From Eutreptiella sp. 'Long Island Sound 2002' (taxonomy: Eukaryota > Euglenozoa > Euglenophyceae > Eutreptiales > Eutreptiaceae), in contig OZ038383.1 in NCBI GenBank assembly GCA_964036045.1, positions 35,793,394-35,857,393 on the forward strand: a stretch of DNA of 64,000 bases. Reading direction: 5' to 3'. The position numbers were made by a program, and so were the translations under genes. Below the pieces are notes generated by a model, which had not been told where the DNA came from, ran no database searches, and worked only from the letters and a program-made list of their open reading frames with translations. Below, piece after piece: positions 1-12,500 of the stretch; within the stretch, counting starts at the first letter, position 1; each line of letters opens with the position of its first letter.

Positions 1-1548
1 GAGCTCCTCCTTCAGGTCCTGCGCCAGCCTGTGTGGGAATGTCCCACATACCCACTTGTCCCTTGGCGCTCCCTTCATCTCGCCGACGACCTCCTCGGCG
101 AAGTCCTCCCAGTCCAGGATGAAGTCATCCAGGTTGGAGGGGTTGCCATCGTAGTAGGGGATTTTGATTCCCGTGAGGTCGTCAATCCTGATGGCATCTC
201 CGACGTCCCCAGCCACCACTCCACCGAGACGGATACCACCTGTGGCCGGGGGGTGTGAGTACACTCCCCGTACATCCGTCTCCTCCATGGAGTGCGGTCC
301 AGTTGGGCCTCTACCCATGGGTTTTGGGATGCGCGAAGGACTTGCTCCAGCGGCTGTCCATATTCCCGTAGTGGGGTCCTTCACCCACAGGTTTCCGCCT
401 GGATGGCCTCGACCATGTCCGTCGGCCCTTCCCATGGTTCGCCCCTGCATGGTCTGGATCTCCTCTTCCGCATAAACTGCATGGGCAGTCATAGCGGTCG
501 GTGGATCCTGGGCGGCATGGGACATCTGTACCGTCGGGCTCCTCAGGTCCGTGGTTGCGTGCTCTTCCCGCATGGACCCAGCCGGTGCCGTATGCTCCCC
601 GAGCATTATGGATTCGCTGAACATGAGAACAAACGGCAGCGCACCCGGGTCAACACGCGGAGGCGCGTAAGGTGCCTCTGCAGGGCCGCCCATGGGTTTC
701 TCCATGGTGCTCCTGAGGGTCTTAACCCGCTCCACCAGCTCTGCTGTTGCCGGCCTTGCCGGGAGCTCCGGACCCGAGGCGAGAGGTTGAAACTTCTCTA
801 GCCTTTTCAGGCGTCCCGACATGTCCTCCATCAGGTGAAGGAGGCTGTTCACCAGTCGCTGCTGCTTCTGCAGGGCCATCTCCAGCTTCTCCCGGTACCG
901 GTCCTGCTCCGCTCGCAGCTCCGCCATGTCTCTCTCCGCTTCCGACTGGTCATCCAGGATCCCCGCGATGTCCTCCTCTAGGCCGTCCTTCTGGTTGTCC
1001 AGGCGGTCGAGGTGCTGCACGATGGCGTCCATCCCCATCTTCGGGTACTTGCCGATGAGGAAGGATACGTGCTCGCAGTGGCACTCAACGTGCTTTCCAC
1101 CTAATTCGGCGCATCCCATGGTTCCCGGCGCCTCGGACTCCTCCGCCATGGGTATGTCGCCCATGTTATCCCGCGTTGGCTCCATGTGCCGGGCCACAGG
1201 CGCCGTTCTGGCTCTGGTAGGCCTCTCTAACGCCTCGGCGTCATGCTCCAGGCTGGGTTCGAGGGCCGTCCGCGCCCTTGTGGGCGGTATGGCCATCTCC
1301 TCCGACTCAGAAGGGAAAGCGGTCCGATAGCCATCGGAATGCCCCTCGGAATCTGCAGCTGACCACAGCCTGACCGGGCTGGGATCCGTCTCCATCGCCC
1401 TGGCTTCCGCTGCGGGTTTTGGGGACCCGCGCTTCCCGTAGCGCCGGGCCCTGCCGTTGCTGCCAGTCTCCTCCAACTCCTCCGCAGCGGAGCGGAGATT
1501 GCAAGCCTTGCGGCATTGCCTTTCACACATGGAGGCCAGGTCCTCCAT
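1..1548 (-). CDS. Gag-like retroelement protein, N-terminal part, cut by window edge
   Basis: One uninterrupted frame of 516 codons runs from an ATG at 1548 down to base 1 and leaves the window without a stop. A TAA lies in frame about 16 codons upstream of the ATG. Reading it gives a Cys/Arg-rich and basic start (CERQCRKAC, GRARRYGKRG), a Cys/His cluster near residues 146-160 (CAELGGKHVECHCEH), and a long Leu/Glu/Lys heptad stretch at about 170-255 that should form a coiled coil. A Met/Pro/Gly-rich linker follows. From about 458 comes a Gag-type core start, with PYYDGNPSNLDDF, a DWEDFAEEV helix and KWVCGTFPHRL. The YDG-start, Trp/Phe-rich helical block resembles the retrotransposon Gag domain of LTR elements. 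Protease, RT and a zinc knuckle would lie to the left of the window. The family call is inference; the open frame is read directly. Confidence 0.72.
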   Translation of the reverse strand, partial: MEDLASMCERQCRKACNLRSAAEELEETGSNGRARRYGKRGSPKPAAEARAMETDPSPVRLWSAADSEGHSDGYRTAFPSESEEMAIPPTRARTALEPSLEHDAEALERPTRARTAPVARHMEPTRDNMGDIPMAEESEAPGTMGCAELGGKHVECHCEHVSFLIGKYPKMGMDAIVQHLDRLDNQKDGLEEDIAGILDDQSEAERDMAELRAEQDRYREKLEMALQKQQRLVNSLLHLMEDMSGRLKRLEKFQPLASGPELPARPATAELVERVKTLRSTMEKPMGGPAEAPYAPPRVDPGALPFVLMFSESIMLGEHTAPAGSMREEHATTDLRSPTVQMSHAAQDPPTAMTAHAVYAEEEIQTMQGRTMGRADGHGRGHPGGNLWVKDPTTGIWTAAGASPSRIPKPMGRGPTGPHSMEETDVRGVYSHPPATGGIRLGGVVAGDVGDAIRIDDLTGIKIPYYDGNPSNLDDFILDWEDFAEEVVGEMKGAPRDKWVCGTFPHRLAQDLKEEL

Positions 1549-4149
1549 GTCTAGCCCATGTCCTACAAGGGCTCTCCGTCCTGAGCATCTTCGCTCTTAT
1601 CGGGCTTCCAAGTCCGAAGTCGACTCCACGGACTCCACCATCTGCACCCGGGGCGTCCTTGGGCAGGGCTCATGAGGGCCCAGGTCCCTGGTGCGGCGGT
1701 AGGGGGCAGGTACTCCTCTGCTACCATAAAGAAGGTCCCTACCAGGACCGGCCCCTGCTGTACCCCTTCCACCTTTTCCCGTCACTCCTATGGTCTTGCT
1801 TCTCACCAGGTTCTGCATGATCTTGCCCTATCCTGCACGATTTCCCACAAAAATTGTAAAATATGGCTTCTTCACACGAATCCTGATCCCTTGCAATAAC
1901 CAACTCCCAAGTACAATAGCTCCAATCCAAATAATCCACACTGAGGGCTTCCAAGGGTGTTTGAGGTCCCGCGTTGACACTCAACAACTCCTTTCAACAC
2001 GCCGGTCATCTCACGGTGCACACGGAGACACGGGCGTTGGGCATGTACATAGAATTGCACCAAAATTGATAAAGAAGAAGCCCTGAAATTGGCATATGAA
2101 CACATATGAAGCAAAATTGGGGAAAGATGGAAACATACACAGTCACAGCCATACACCCCTCATTCCCTGGCCTCAAGACCTTCCCTTGACTCGCCAACAT
2201 GATGCCCTGAACCAAGTCAAATAAGATGGCTACATGCCGTGTGTCCAAAGTCACTACACAAACCCCAAAAATGTGTTCACTCCCGAGCCTCTAAATCCTA
2301 GCCCAATAGGGGAGATGGCGTGTCATGGCCTAGAGTGGCACTCAGGACCATGCCCTACCCTGACCCAACGTTGGTTGGACTTGGAGTCGATTGGGCTTGG
2401 AGGATTGCCCCATGAAGATGACCTCACAACATAGCAAAATTAGGCAAGTCACACCATAGTGCACAAAATTCAATTATATACTCGAAAATGCATACGGCAA
2501 ATGTTCATATCCTCCATGCATGTGTCAAACCGGAAAGTAATATACAAGGGTGATATAGACCAAATGTCCATGCCCAAGAATATCCCAACATTGGCACCCG
2601 AACCCCTCAGGATATGTACATGCCATGCTTCACAAGTCAACTCACGAATTTGAGACCTAATTTTGTGAGGTCTCGTGTGCCACGCCAAAGTGACCACGTG
2701 ATCCGGCATATGGTGAGATGCAACACCGAAGCATATGCCAACATATAAACAACATACCATAGTTCACAGATCTCTAGGCACTTTACTGTTAGCCGACCAG
2801 TTGGGCACATAAAATACAAAAATGAGCATAAAATGAGGTCAAAAACATGCAAATATCGCCAAAGTCAAAGTAATCACAATAGTATATAACTTTGCTCACC
2901 CATGGTATCAACATATGGTTCAAAACACAATTGCTTGGGACCATTTGCGAACAATCCCCCCACTTGGATCCCCAAATGGACGCATGAAGACACCTTCGAG
3001 CCTCCTCTCGACATGCACCATGAAAACGGGGAAAAGCTGATACTGGCGCTTGTGGGTCGCACTGTAAGCCTTCCCACATGCACTATATGTGCGGTAGACT
3101 TAGTCTAGCGATATGGAGCTCACCATCGGGACATGGGCGAAGCCCTTGCCACGTATGACTCCAAATATCTTCCTACAAACGGAGATATATAACATGGGTG
3201 TGAGCATAGCGAAGCACATACAATGCATATAACACATACCCTTAAAAAGTGGCTCCCACCATGGTATGCCATGCCCCTCCATAGACATAACTTCACGTTA
3301 AAAATACATAGGAACCCAAGGAAAGTTTCTATGCAACACTAACACTCATGCGGTACACTCGAAAGTCGCATTAAGATGTTCGGTTGCATGGTCCAAGAGT
3401 TATAAATCATTTTCTACCCTCTTGACTATTATCCCTTGCTACACCAGGCATGTGTACACATCAAAGGCGTTTGATGCTTCGTAAATTAAGTTGAGACCAA
3501 GGCAATTCGACCCCATATCTCAAAATTGAAATACCTCGCCATGAGCCGGAGATATGACTTTTCAAAGTGGCCTCACAAATCAATTTTGTTTCGCCTATAT
3601 CTCCAAGAAAAATGAAGGAGACAACAAAAGGAAGGTTGATTCGTGATCGGGGAAAAATGTAGGACCACTCGGAGTTCATCATATCAAGTGCGGCGACCTC
3701 GAAATCAAAAATCCGATTCTGAATGTCTCCAAAAATCGGATTAATTTTGCGAGTGTATAACATGAAAATTGCGGAAGCAACAAACCCTTTTCTGATGAAA
3801 TTTAACCCTTCTTCGGAATTTCCGCTAAAATATCTGGAAATAACAGTTAACCAATCGGTTACCGCAAAATGGCGAGCCAACTGACAGTCGCCGATACATT
3901 GACAATCAGAACGAAAGGCTGAAAAATTACGGAAACATTATGATAAAAAAACCCTGTTCATTCCTGATATTCTGATATATAAATCTCAGCCGGCGGCGCC
4001 TCGGTTGTGAATATGGCCGCTCATAGCTGGAATGGCCAAGCCTATCACACTATCACATCAGGTTAGGTCAGGTGGATGGGAGAGTATGATATCAGCCAAT
4101 GGCGGCTTGCCAGCACATAGATACACACCCCAAGTGACCCAAAGATGGC
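1549..4149. other. Non-coding stretch upstream of the Gag ORF
   Basis: The first few hundred bases could be the leader or LTR of the Gag element, but no LTR ends, primer-binding site or matching repeat could be confirmed. The rest is AT-rich and holds only short, overlapping ORFs without domain motifs. The longest, 139 codons on the minus strand at 3461-3880, shows no conserved motif. No RNA gene was recognised. Confidence 0.5.
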
Positions 4150-4430
4150 CACAGGGGTCCGAACCGGCTTCACCAGAGGATTGTACTCCGGAGGTAAGTA
4201 GTTGGTTGTGCTCTCTCTGCCCTCATATGGCCTGAGCACTTGGTCCATTGGAGACCTATTGAGCCAGAGGAACGTGTAGGTGAAACAGCTCATTTTCAGA
4301 TCCCAGGGCCCCTGTGAGATAATGGCGAGGCAATTTTCCACCTAACGGGGACATCACACCAAGCCGATTGAGAGGCATGAGCGGCTCATGTTGGTTGGCC
4401 TTGCTGTGCAATGGCTCCTGAGAACTCGTG
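4150..4430 (+). repeat. Dispersed repeat, copy 1
   Basis: This stretch shares ordered blocks with 19920-20205 in the same orientation. TCTGCCCTCATATGGCCT occurs near 4218, a block around GAAACAGCT..TTTTCAG and GATAATGGCG near 4281-4325, and CAATGGCTCCTGAGAACTCG near 4409. The spacing between the first and last block is nearly equal in both copies (about 190-195 bases). This indicates an old interspersed repeat, perhaps a SINE or LTR fragment. No tRNA-like promoter boxes or open frame are seen. Confidence 0.6.
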
Positions 4431-5522
4431 CTTGGCTTGGCAGGAGGCCCCTCCCAGTTTAGTGTTCTAGGGTTATTACGTCTCGGCAAGTCCCTGGATT
4501 ATGTTCAAGCCTCGATATCTACGCGCCCCGAGGGAGGTGGGACTTGCGGATGGGTTGTGGGCTGGGGCTAAGTGTCTATTGCCAAAAGGTGCCCCCAACC
4601 TAGTTAGATGCCTGGCCCAGCTGCGAGTGTGTGCCTATCTGTTTGTATTGTACATACTTTTGTTTATTTTTCACAGAGTCGGAGGGACTTTACAACGCTT
4701 TGTTATTTGAAGATGCCCTTAGGGACCACTGCTTTGCCTACGCTTGCGTGTCTCCACGGCATGACCTCTGGACCCAAGGGTTCCCATGGTAACACGTCAT
4801 TAGATACTGTTAGTAACTACCCATAGAGGCGTTACATCCCGACAATTTAGGGGCAGCTTTATCCATCATGATGCATGATCCAGGAGGCCAACATTTTCCT
4901 AGAATTTGTTGAATGCTCGCACACTAAATGCCGGAACCCATAATTGAGTTGAACGAATGACTTTCTGCATTCACCTAAGTCTAAATTAAGGTAGTAGTTC
5001 TTTCGCTTGCAATCATTCCGCTTGACTCAGTCTTCATTTGCGGCAAACTATTGAGTATAGAACATTTTAGGTATATTGAGGTATCATCTCTCCTCATTCC
5101 TCCAAGATCTGATACAGCTTTGCTTGAACTTGTCGATTCTGATGCTAGTATGTTCATTTAGGTCCTATAGGCCACGTCGGTACTTGTTTTGTTTCTCGGT
5201 GTGTACCCTATTACAATCACCCAAGCACAAATTGAGACTGAGCGTTGTTGATTCTTGTGATAATTGTAGGGGTGCACCCAATCTGAAGCACGCGCTGTGC
5301 AGTTCAAAACGAGACAAGTGGACTCTTAGGCGGCTCAAGTTGCAGGGTCAAAAACAACAGAAAAGGTAGGAAAACGACAGGCTTCAGAATGCATCAAATA
5401 ATAATTGTTTTGATTGATATGTCTAGAATGCGTGAACCATTGCCATGAAATAAATATTGTCGTTGAAGTGACACATCGCATGGGTCATGTACGGAAAAGT
5501 ATTGTTTTGTGTCCATTCTTTC
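4431..5522. other. No gene recognised
   Basis: About 1.1 kb of AT-rich sequence with short ORFs only. No motif, repeat or RNA structure stood out. Confidence 0.4.
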
Positions 5523-5826
5523 CGCGAGGCCTCGCGCAAAGGCGATCATTTGTGTCAGATTAATGTAGTACAGCGTAATGCATTAGGCAGGTTGTGGGAA
5601 AAGAGAAACTTAAGGTCTTTATACACGTAACTTTGTATCATTAGCAGGATGGAGCGATATAATTAATGTATCTTTTCATAAATAAATTTCGATATCACTA
5701 CACCTGTTAATCTTCAAATGTAGAAATGTTTCGGAAGAAACTGTAGTTTCATGCGGGAGGCCTCGCGCATGGAATGGCGCATCAGAAACATTAAATTTTG
5801 GTGATGTTTGCGCGAGGGCTCGCGCA
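5523..5826. repeat. CpG palindrome cluster, copies 1-3
   Basis: Three copies of a near-perfect palindrome lie upstream of the NLS-bearing gene fragment: CGCGAGGCCTCGCG at 5523-5536, a one-mismatch copy at 5754-5767, and TGCGCGAGGGCTCGCGCA at 5809-5826. Copy 3 shares a further ten bases on its left side (GGTGATGTTT) with copy 5 at 6559. The motif contains several CpG steps in otherwise AT-rich DNA, so it is conspicuous. It could be a dimeric-protein binding site or a tiny mobile palindrome; nothing here decides which. Confidence 0.7.
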
Positions 5827-5852
5827 ATGAAGGTCACCGACAGTGCCTCTGA

Positions 5853-6425
5853 TTGGGTAAACAGAGTGCAGAATCAGCTGACCACGTATTGACACAAGGG
5901 TCGAAGCTGGACGAGTCTGGTGATTGGCACCAGCAGGCCAACTGGACAAACGGTGGTATTCCTCTTTGGGTTCGCGACGAAAGGTATGGTTAAGATGAGG
6001 CTCAAGATGCGTGCGAGCTGAAGGAGGAGGAGATCGTTCAGAAGGGTCAGGCTGCTGCCGCACAGGCCCCTGCGTCAAAGCGGAAGTCAACTGGTGAGGA
6101 ACCTGCCCCAAAGAAGAAGAAGACTGCTTCCAAGCCCCAGGCAGCAAAATCGGGCACCGGTGAACATTCCGACGAGAGCGATGGGGATGAGGAGGAGGAG
6201 CGCGAAGAAGAAGAGGAGGAGGAACCGCAAGTGTCCCAAGGCAAGACAGCGAAGAAAGCGGCAGCGAGACCAGAGGCCGAGGAGAGCCGGGCCAGACTTC
6301 CATTCAAGCAGCCAGCTCGTCAGTCCGCATCAAGAGACCAGCCCGCGAAGCCACCGCCAAAAGGTAAGACGTCCGTTGCTAAGTCTATGGGTGCTAAGAT
6401 GCAATCTGCTCCGAAGAAAAAGTAA
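5853..6425 (+). pseudogene. Lys/Glu-rich protein with bipartite NLS, one in-frame stop
   Basis: A single frame begins after a TGA at 5850 and ends at TAA 6423-6425, broken by a TAA at 5991-5993. The first part reads as a Trp/Asp-rich segment (LDESGDWHQQANW, GGIPLWVRDERYG). After the stop it continues with DEAQDACELKEEEIVQKG, a bipartite nuclear localisation signal KRKSTGEEPAPKKKK, an acidic run of Asp/Glu around 6165-6228, and a Lys/Pro/Ala-rich basic tail ending APKKK. Alternating acidic and basic tracts are usual in nuclear chromatin-associated or nucleolar proteins. No ATG clearly starts the frame, so upstream exons may exist. The TAA may be a mutation or lie within an unrecognised intron. 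No family was recognised. The opposite-strand ORFs here are shadows of this composition. Confidence 0.5.
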
Positions 6426-6450
6426 TTTCTTCGCTTGTTCTGATATATTA

Positions 6451-6576
6451 TGCGCGAGGGCTCGCGCTACTCATTTCTCTTCGATGACCTTTTTGCCGTC
6501 ACTTTGTGGGGCACAATTTTCCCGGTGATGCATTTTATTGCGGTGTTGTGGTGATGTTTGCGCGAGGCCTCGCGCA
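6451..6576. repeat. CpG palindrome cluster, copies 4-5
   Basis: TGCGCGAGGGCTCGCGC at 6451-6467 and TGCGCGAGGCCTCGCGCA at 6559-6576 lie just downstream of the stop codon of the NLS-bearing fragment. With the three copies upstream, five palindromes bracket that gene within 1.05 kb. Confidence 0.7.
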
Positions 6577-9500
6577 AAGAAGCGTGTGACAAAAAGCTTC
6601 ATGTGGTACTGCATGCAACATGCATTTCAAAAACTGGTTTTGGAAAGGATTGCTAGCTAATGGGTATTTTCATATGAAAGCATAAGTGGTAGAAGTAAGA
6701 AGAAGTCATGGTTTTCCGGAAAAGGCAGTGCATTTTTAGGGAGATAAATTATTTCCCAGGGGCAGTCCGTTTCCTTAAAAACAAATCAAAACGGTCCAAG
6801 TAATCAATTTTTCGCTTGATTTTGTGTCTCTTGCTTTTTGGGTCCCCCAAACAATTATTTTTCCCAGGTGGTGCTGACAGGCACTTTTGGGCAGATTTTG
6901 ACCCTGCAACGTGAGCCGCCTAAGACTAACGCGATGTACAGTGTGTAAAGAATGCTGTAGCGCGCGTGCGAAGACAAAGGCACTCAGAGCGCCACAAACC
7001 TTGCTCCGTTTTTGCCATCATGTCTCCAAATTTTCCGATGATGTGCATCATTGTCAACCAGGGCACAATTAGGTGTCGCTTACCCGAATGGATACGCGTC
7101 TCTCAGGCCTTAACGTAATTTTTCTTGACTTGTACACTGTTCGTCCGCCCGCATTCTGCTTCATTTCAGCTCATTCGAGCTCAAAGTAGCCCCGATTCAG
7201 CCTCATTCATCAGCCAAAGAGGAGAGTTGGTCTCCTTGTGCTTACATTCACCACTCCTTTCTATTTGTTTCTGTGACTTGCCTGCACTATGGTATTTGTT
7301 CACCTAGTGCCACGGCGAAGTGAGCTTTTGGTGTGGGAGTGTAAGTGCGGCCCAACCCGATCGGCTCAAATCTTAGCGGATCTACCCCCAATGGCCTACA
7401 TTTTGGACATTTTAAAGACATCCATGCTGCCACAGCCCCCAAGACCCCTCTCAAGGACTAACTGATATATTTTTGATGCGCCGGACAAAGATTCCTTGTT
7501 GTTCCATTTATTGTCAATCCGGTACTATCCCATCATTTACGCGGAATCACCAATTGCCGCTGGTATGTGGCTGCGACCCAATTCGGCCAAATGCTTTTTC
7601 ACAATTAGAATTCTATAAATCTTTTTGAGACGCATCCAGAGACTCAGATGTATTTGGTTTCATCCCCTTGAAATTCCATGTAGACTAGAAATGTTCTTTG
7701 AGTCATATGAGCATGGACTTGTCAAGTGTTGTTGCTGCCCCAAGCTCCCCTGGGGTCCCCTCTGTCACGACAACAACCATCGAGGTCGCATCTGTGCAAG
7801 GCTGCACACCGGGTCTAGATGGCCCAGAGCGGTCCGGCCCCTCCATTCACCCGTAGAAGCACTTACACAGCAATGCACCAAAGGCAGGGGCCCCGGATTC
7901 AGAAAGATAATAATTGAAAATTGGCTATTGGATAGGACAAGGGCAAGTGCCCTTGGCCGATTTTAGCAGGCCTTCCAAAAGGCCTCTGTTGAACCAAACC
8001 ACTTTATGGTGTGCAAACTCTACATGTGAAACATTAATTCTCAAAGTTTTTTTACATAAATGACGCTAGACTAGCACTTGTCTATGTCAGTGGAATTTTC
8101 GGCATGTTCGAGTATGCATCGTTCTTTTTGGGGCAACGATCGATTCACACCGCCTCTTTGAAATCATCACATGAAGGTGCATGGAAAACTGTTCTAAAGT
8201 CTCTTTCAATTCATGAAAACAAGACACTGTAGTAGCAAACTATGAACATTTCAGTTCGTGCCATACCAAGGATGTACCACTCCTTTTGCTCGAACCACCC
8301 ACCTTCCTTTGGTCAAGGGGGATGCCATAAGAGTATTTATAAAATCTTTTTCATGACTCCTTTCTAACTTGAGATACTTCCTGTCGTAATTCTCATTTGT
8401 GCTGCTGAATGACAATGCAAAGAGTGCGAAGAAAGGGGGGCAATATACTTCTTCCGGGGCAACACCGCCTTCTTTGATACTGCTGCTGCGCAACGTGAAG
8501 AGAACAACTGCACAGTGCATGACAAATTCATGTAAACCTTACATTTTACAGCGATCTCATGTTGTGTTATGCATGATATGTTGATTCCAGTATTCAAAAA
8601 ATTTGAATTCCATTTTGTGGATAACGCAGAATCAAAGCACACACGTGCCATGTGACTACTTCGTCTAGTAAAGCTCCACATGAATATAATTCTACCTCCG
8701 ATTAATACCCCTGCCTCGTCTTGTGAAGCCATCTGCCAACTGCTATATTGCTTTCACAAACACGAAACAGTTGTCCTCATCTGTTGTATCCTGCGCCTAT
8801 GCCATAGAATATCACCACTGCCATATCCACTGTCATATACTATGGCATAGACCAAAGATGTCTGTGGATATCCTTGTGCCTGAGCCCCGGATATAGGTAA
8901 TGTTTCATGGATAACCACCCGCATAACCCCCCTCCCCACCCCATGATCTACACGCGCCTTGGCCACCAACGGGGACCAAGGATTGGGGTTCCAATCCACA
9001 GAGAACAAGTACAGGGGACTCGGGGGGAAATAGGGAGGAAGGGCATGGGGGAGCATTATACAGGGAAGGATGGTTTCAGTGGGGTGCTGCTGCTACTGGC
9101 GGTGGTGGAGTATGGAGGTTTTGCTGCAATCCATTTCTTTTCACTGTCAAACACCTTGGAGGGCTGTTGCGGCAGGGGTCGCATGTGTGGTGGAGACGTT
9201 GCGGAGGGCAACCGCCAATGCAAGGCACCAGTGGCACACCAGGATCTTCCAGCTCACATCAAACACACAGCGAGCAGGCCATGTGCTCAACCAGTGGTAT
9301 CGACCGCCAACAGTTTCATAGGTCCATACCGTATCATTAGGGGCACTGGTCGGTGGATGGTTCCAGCCAATGACCCCAGCAAATAACCTCAACCCACCAT
9401 TCTAGCCAATCACGGCAGTGCCAGCAGTTAAACACACGAAAGAAAAACCTAAATGACAAGCAGCAAATCTCAGAAAAACACTCCAGGGGGGGGGATGAAC

Positions 9501-12500
9501 ACCACCTCTGCAGCCCTCTTCCTCTGCACCTGCCCTGTAGCCAATCAGGCCTCATTCGAGACCCATGCGGCTAAAGGCCTTTGTCCAGGGACCCTAAAGC
9601 AGCTCGACGGGGCAGGTTGAATGGACCACTGTTGGATTTAAGTCTTGCCCTTTGAGTCGTCCCCCGCGTTGTCTACCTCTTCTCAGTTGGCGTACACACA
9701 GAACAATGTTAACCTGCACATGTACGGGACTGGTAAGAAAGATGCCATATTCCATGGCACCAAAAGTGCAGGGGAATGCGGGTATCTAATTTTTGATGAA
9801 CCTGAAGAAGTATGATCTTCCACGATGGGTGGCTAGAAGCCGTCCTGACATTGCACGCACAAGTTCCTATATTTCTGGTAAGGCATAAAGATATGTGAGG
9901 CTGCTAAGAGATAGTGCCCCACGCTCAGCGTTTCCAAAGACACTTTCGCCAAATGTTACTGATGAAGCAACGGCCCATGGCAGCAGAGCAAGGAATTGAG
10001 CATCATTTCCTTGCACTATCATCTGACCTTGCGTGCCTTGGGTTCCAAGCCCTGTAAGCACAAAACCTTGGCTCCTGTCTTCTGATTTTTGTTACATACT
10101 TGCCAAAAACAAACTCATACATGGTGTAATGTGCTGCACCAACTCGGTACGGAAAAGAATGTTTACTATAATTCAGAAAGGCATTTGGGTGTGGAAGTAC
10201 TGACTGGCAGGGAGTCAAGGTTGTCCTAGCGTTTTGTGTCGTGCAAATGACGTTGATCAAGAAATGAAGCAACAGGGGATGCAAAAAAGGTCGGACGATG
10301 TCGGGCGTGGAGCTCTTGGACTGGGCTGCATCCCGTACGGTGCCAGTGGGACCTATTTTCTTTACAAAACCCTTGTTCACCCTTGGAGCCAAATGCGCAA
10401 TTGCATTGCGATGGTATGGTTTCAGGGGTATAATCTAATTGAGTGTGGTAATGCAAGCATTTTACAAACAACAAAGGGAGTTGACACCTTCATAGGACGT
10501 GAGCTGAGGTATCCTCATTTACAAACGAGGTACTGAAAGAATGGAAACGTGTGCGAATAAGGTGAAGTCAAGTGGTCCGCCGCCGTGTACCTCAGATATT
10601 CCCAAGGTCTACTTCGAGAAAGAAAATCACTAACTGTACAAGGTACGGTTAAGTGTACCACCAAAAGTGTATCTATTGTCTGACATTAAAAGTTGCATTT
10701 TTGAGTTTTGTTTATAGCCAACATGCAGCCAATTCCTGGTGAGGCGGTACCAAGGACCCTAGACATTAAGGAACTCTCGGCCGGGATGCCATGGCCCTGA
10801 GCAACTCGGCAAAACCATCCGAATTCTTGTTAAACCAAGCGCTTTCTAAATCTGCGCCCTAGCGAGGGGCTTGCGGGCGCCGCACGTTTTTCCAACGTGA
10901 CGAGTCAAGCAGCAATCCAATTTCTTATCGATTCATGTCCTCAAATCCGTGCAACTTGCATTCCTCTGCAAGATGATCCTCTTTCACTGTCGCCTGTGGC
11001 TGTCACCGCGACACCGCTGCCGCTATCAGTTGACGGCTCTATTGATTGGACGTCTCAGATTTCGGCTGCATGAGACCCCAAGTGTGGTCCGCTGTTTCAA
11101 GGTGGTCATTGTGGTGCGCCAAACGCCGACATTTGTGGATGGTGCGATTTTATGCACCCTCCAGCACTCGATGCCGCTGCCGATCGCGAAACAAGATGAG
11201 TTGAGGGAATTTCAAGCGCTCTATCATATTGTACTTGATCCTTAATTTATGATTGTGCCTAGGTTTATGGGAATTGGGAAGGATCCAAAGGAGTTGTGGC
11301 ATTATTAGGGAATTGGTTTATTGCAATCAGGGACATATGGTACCAATCATCAACAGATGGGTACAAATACATGCAATGGACGTTGCAAGCAGCGTATCGC
11401 GATGTTTTGAACAGAAAACACCCATGCCATGTTGCTGGACTCATTCCCATTACTCCAAAATGCCCATGTAGCCACAGATAGCACCTGTATGTGCAATATT
11501 GGACACCTGTGCAATCCAATAAGCCATATTTCGTGCACCAGCACACTCGACTCCATGAACGCTCGTAGGCTTCTAGGACTCACAGCCGCGACAATTTTGT
11601 GTATATTATGCGATCAACGCCGACTCCAGCGCCTTCAAAACGCGATACATACTTTTGGCATACTTATGTGTGTTGCCAATATCACATTTTGGGCATTTGA
11701 ACATGATATATAGGACATCGCGATGTGCATATGTGGTGTATTGCGTTTGGATCCAGGCGTTGCCAATTTTATGATACGTGGTAACTACGTTTCTCTGATC
11801 CAACAGCAATGGCCCTCCACACCCCAGGGGTTGGGACATCACACCCCAGTAAGGGATGACTACCCGAACGTTTCCATTTTGTGTGCTCCGTTGAATCATT
11901 CCTTGGAAGGACCAACAACGTCAAATGGATTCAAAGCCAAAACATATATTTTGTATCCCTTGGTACTTTGCATTCTAGGTCACTTGGTCACCTTACAGAG
12001 ATTTGTTCATCTTCTGCAATGCGATTTTTCGCCCTGATTTGAGATTCGGCAACAATTCCATGCACCCATTTTTGGGCTCACAAGCGCCCATATATGGGGA
12101 CATGGAGCTAGGCAAGCTAGAGAGATGGATTGGAGGACATGTACGCATTTGTGCTAGAAGGGCAAGGTTGGGATGGCAACGGGTCTGTAGATATACCTTC
12201 GGGGAAATCCATCGTTTGGGGACTTTTTTGAGTGTTCTGCCATGCATGTGCGATTTTTGGTGCTGTTTATGACCCCGTCTGGCGATACTACAGTTAGGAG
12301 CCTGTGGCAGCTTGGACGGCCATGTCGGCCTGGCCAGCCACCAGAGATTGCTGTTCGGTGCAAAAAGGCTTGAACGGCCATATTCTTACACAATGTTAAC
12401 ACCATTCCCTATGTTGAATCTGAGCACTTGGGGTTATGCACCACAACCAAGGTAGGGCCCTAGAGCCCCAAAGGTGATCGCCCCTAGGAGGCAGCAAGCA

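Noticed and set aside
3461-3880. 139-codon minus-strand ORF as a real gene
   Set aside because: It has no motif, no neighbouring coding sense and ordinary AT-rich composition; chance is likely.
5791-6307. Minus-strand ORFs of 170 and 86 codons opposite the NLS-bearing gene
   Set aside because: They are antisense shadows of Lys/Glu codons (Leu/Ser/Pro-rich) and lose meaning where the plus-strand frame makes sense.
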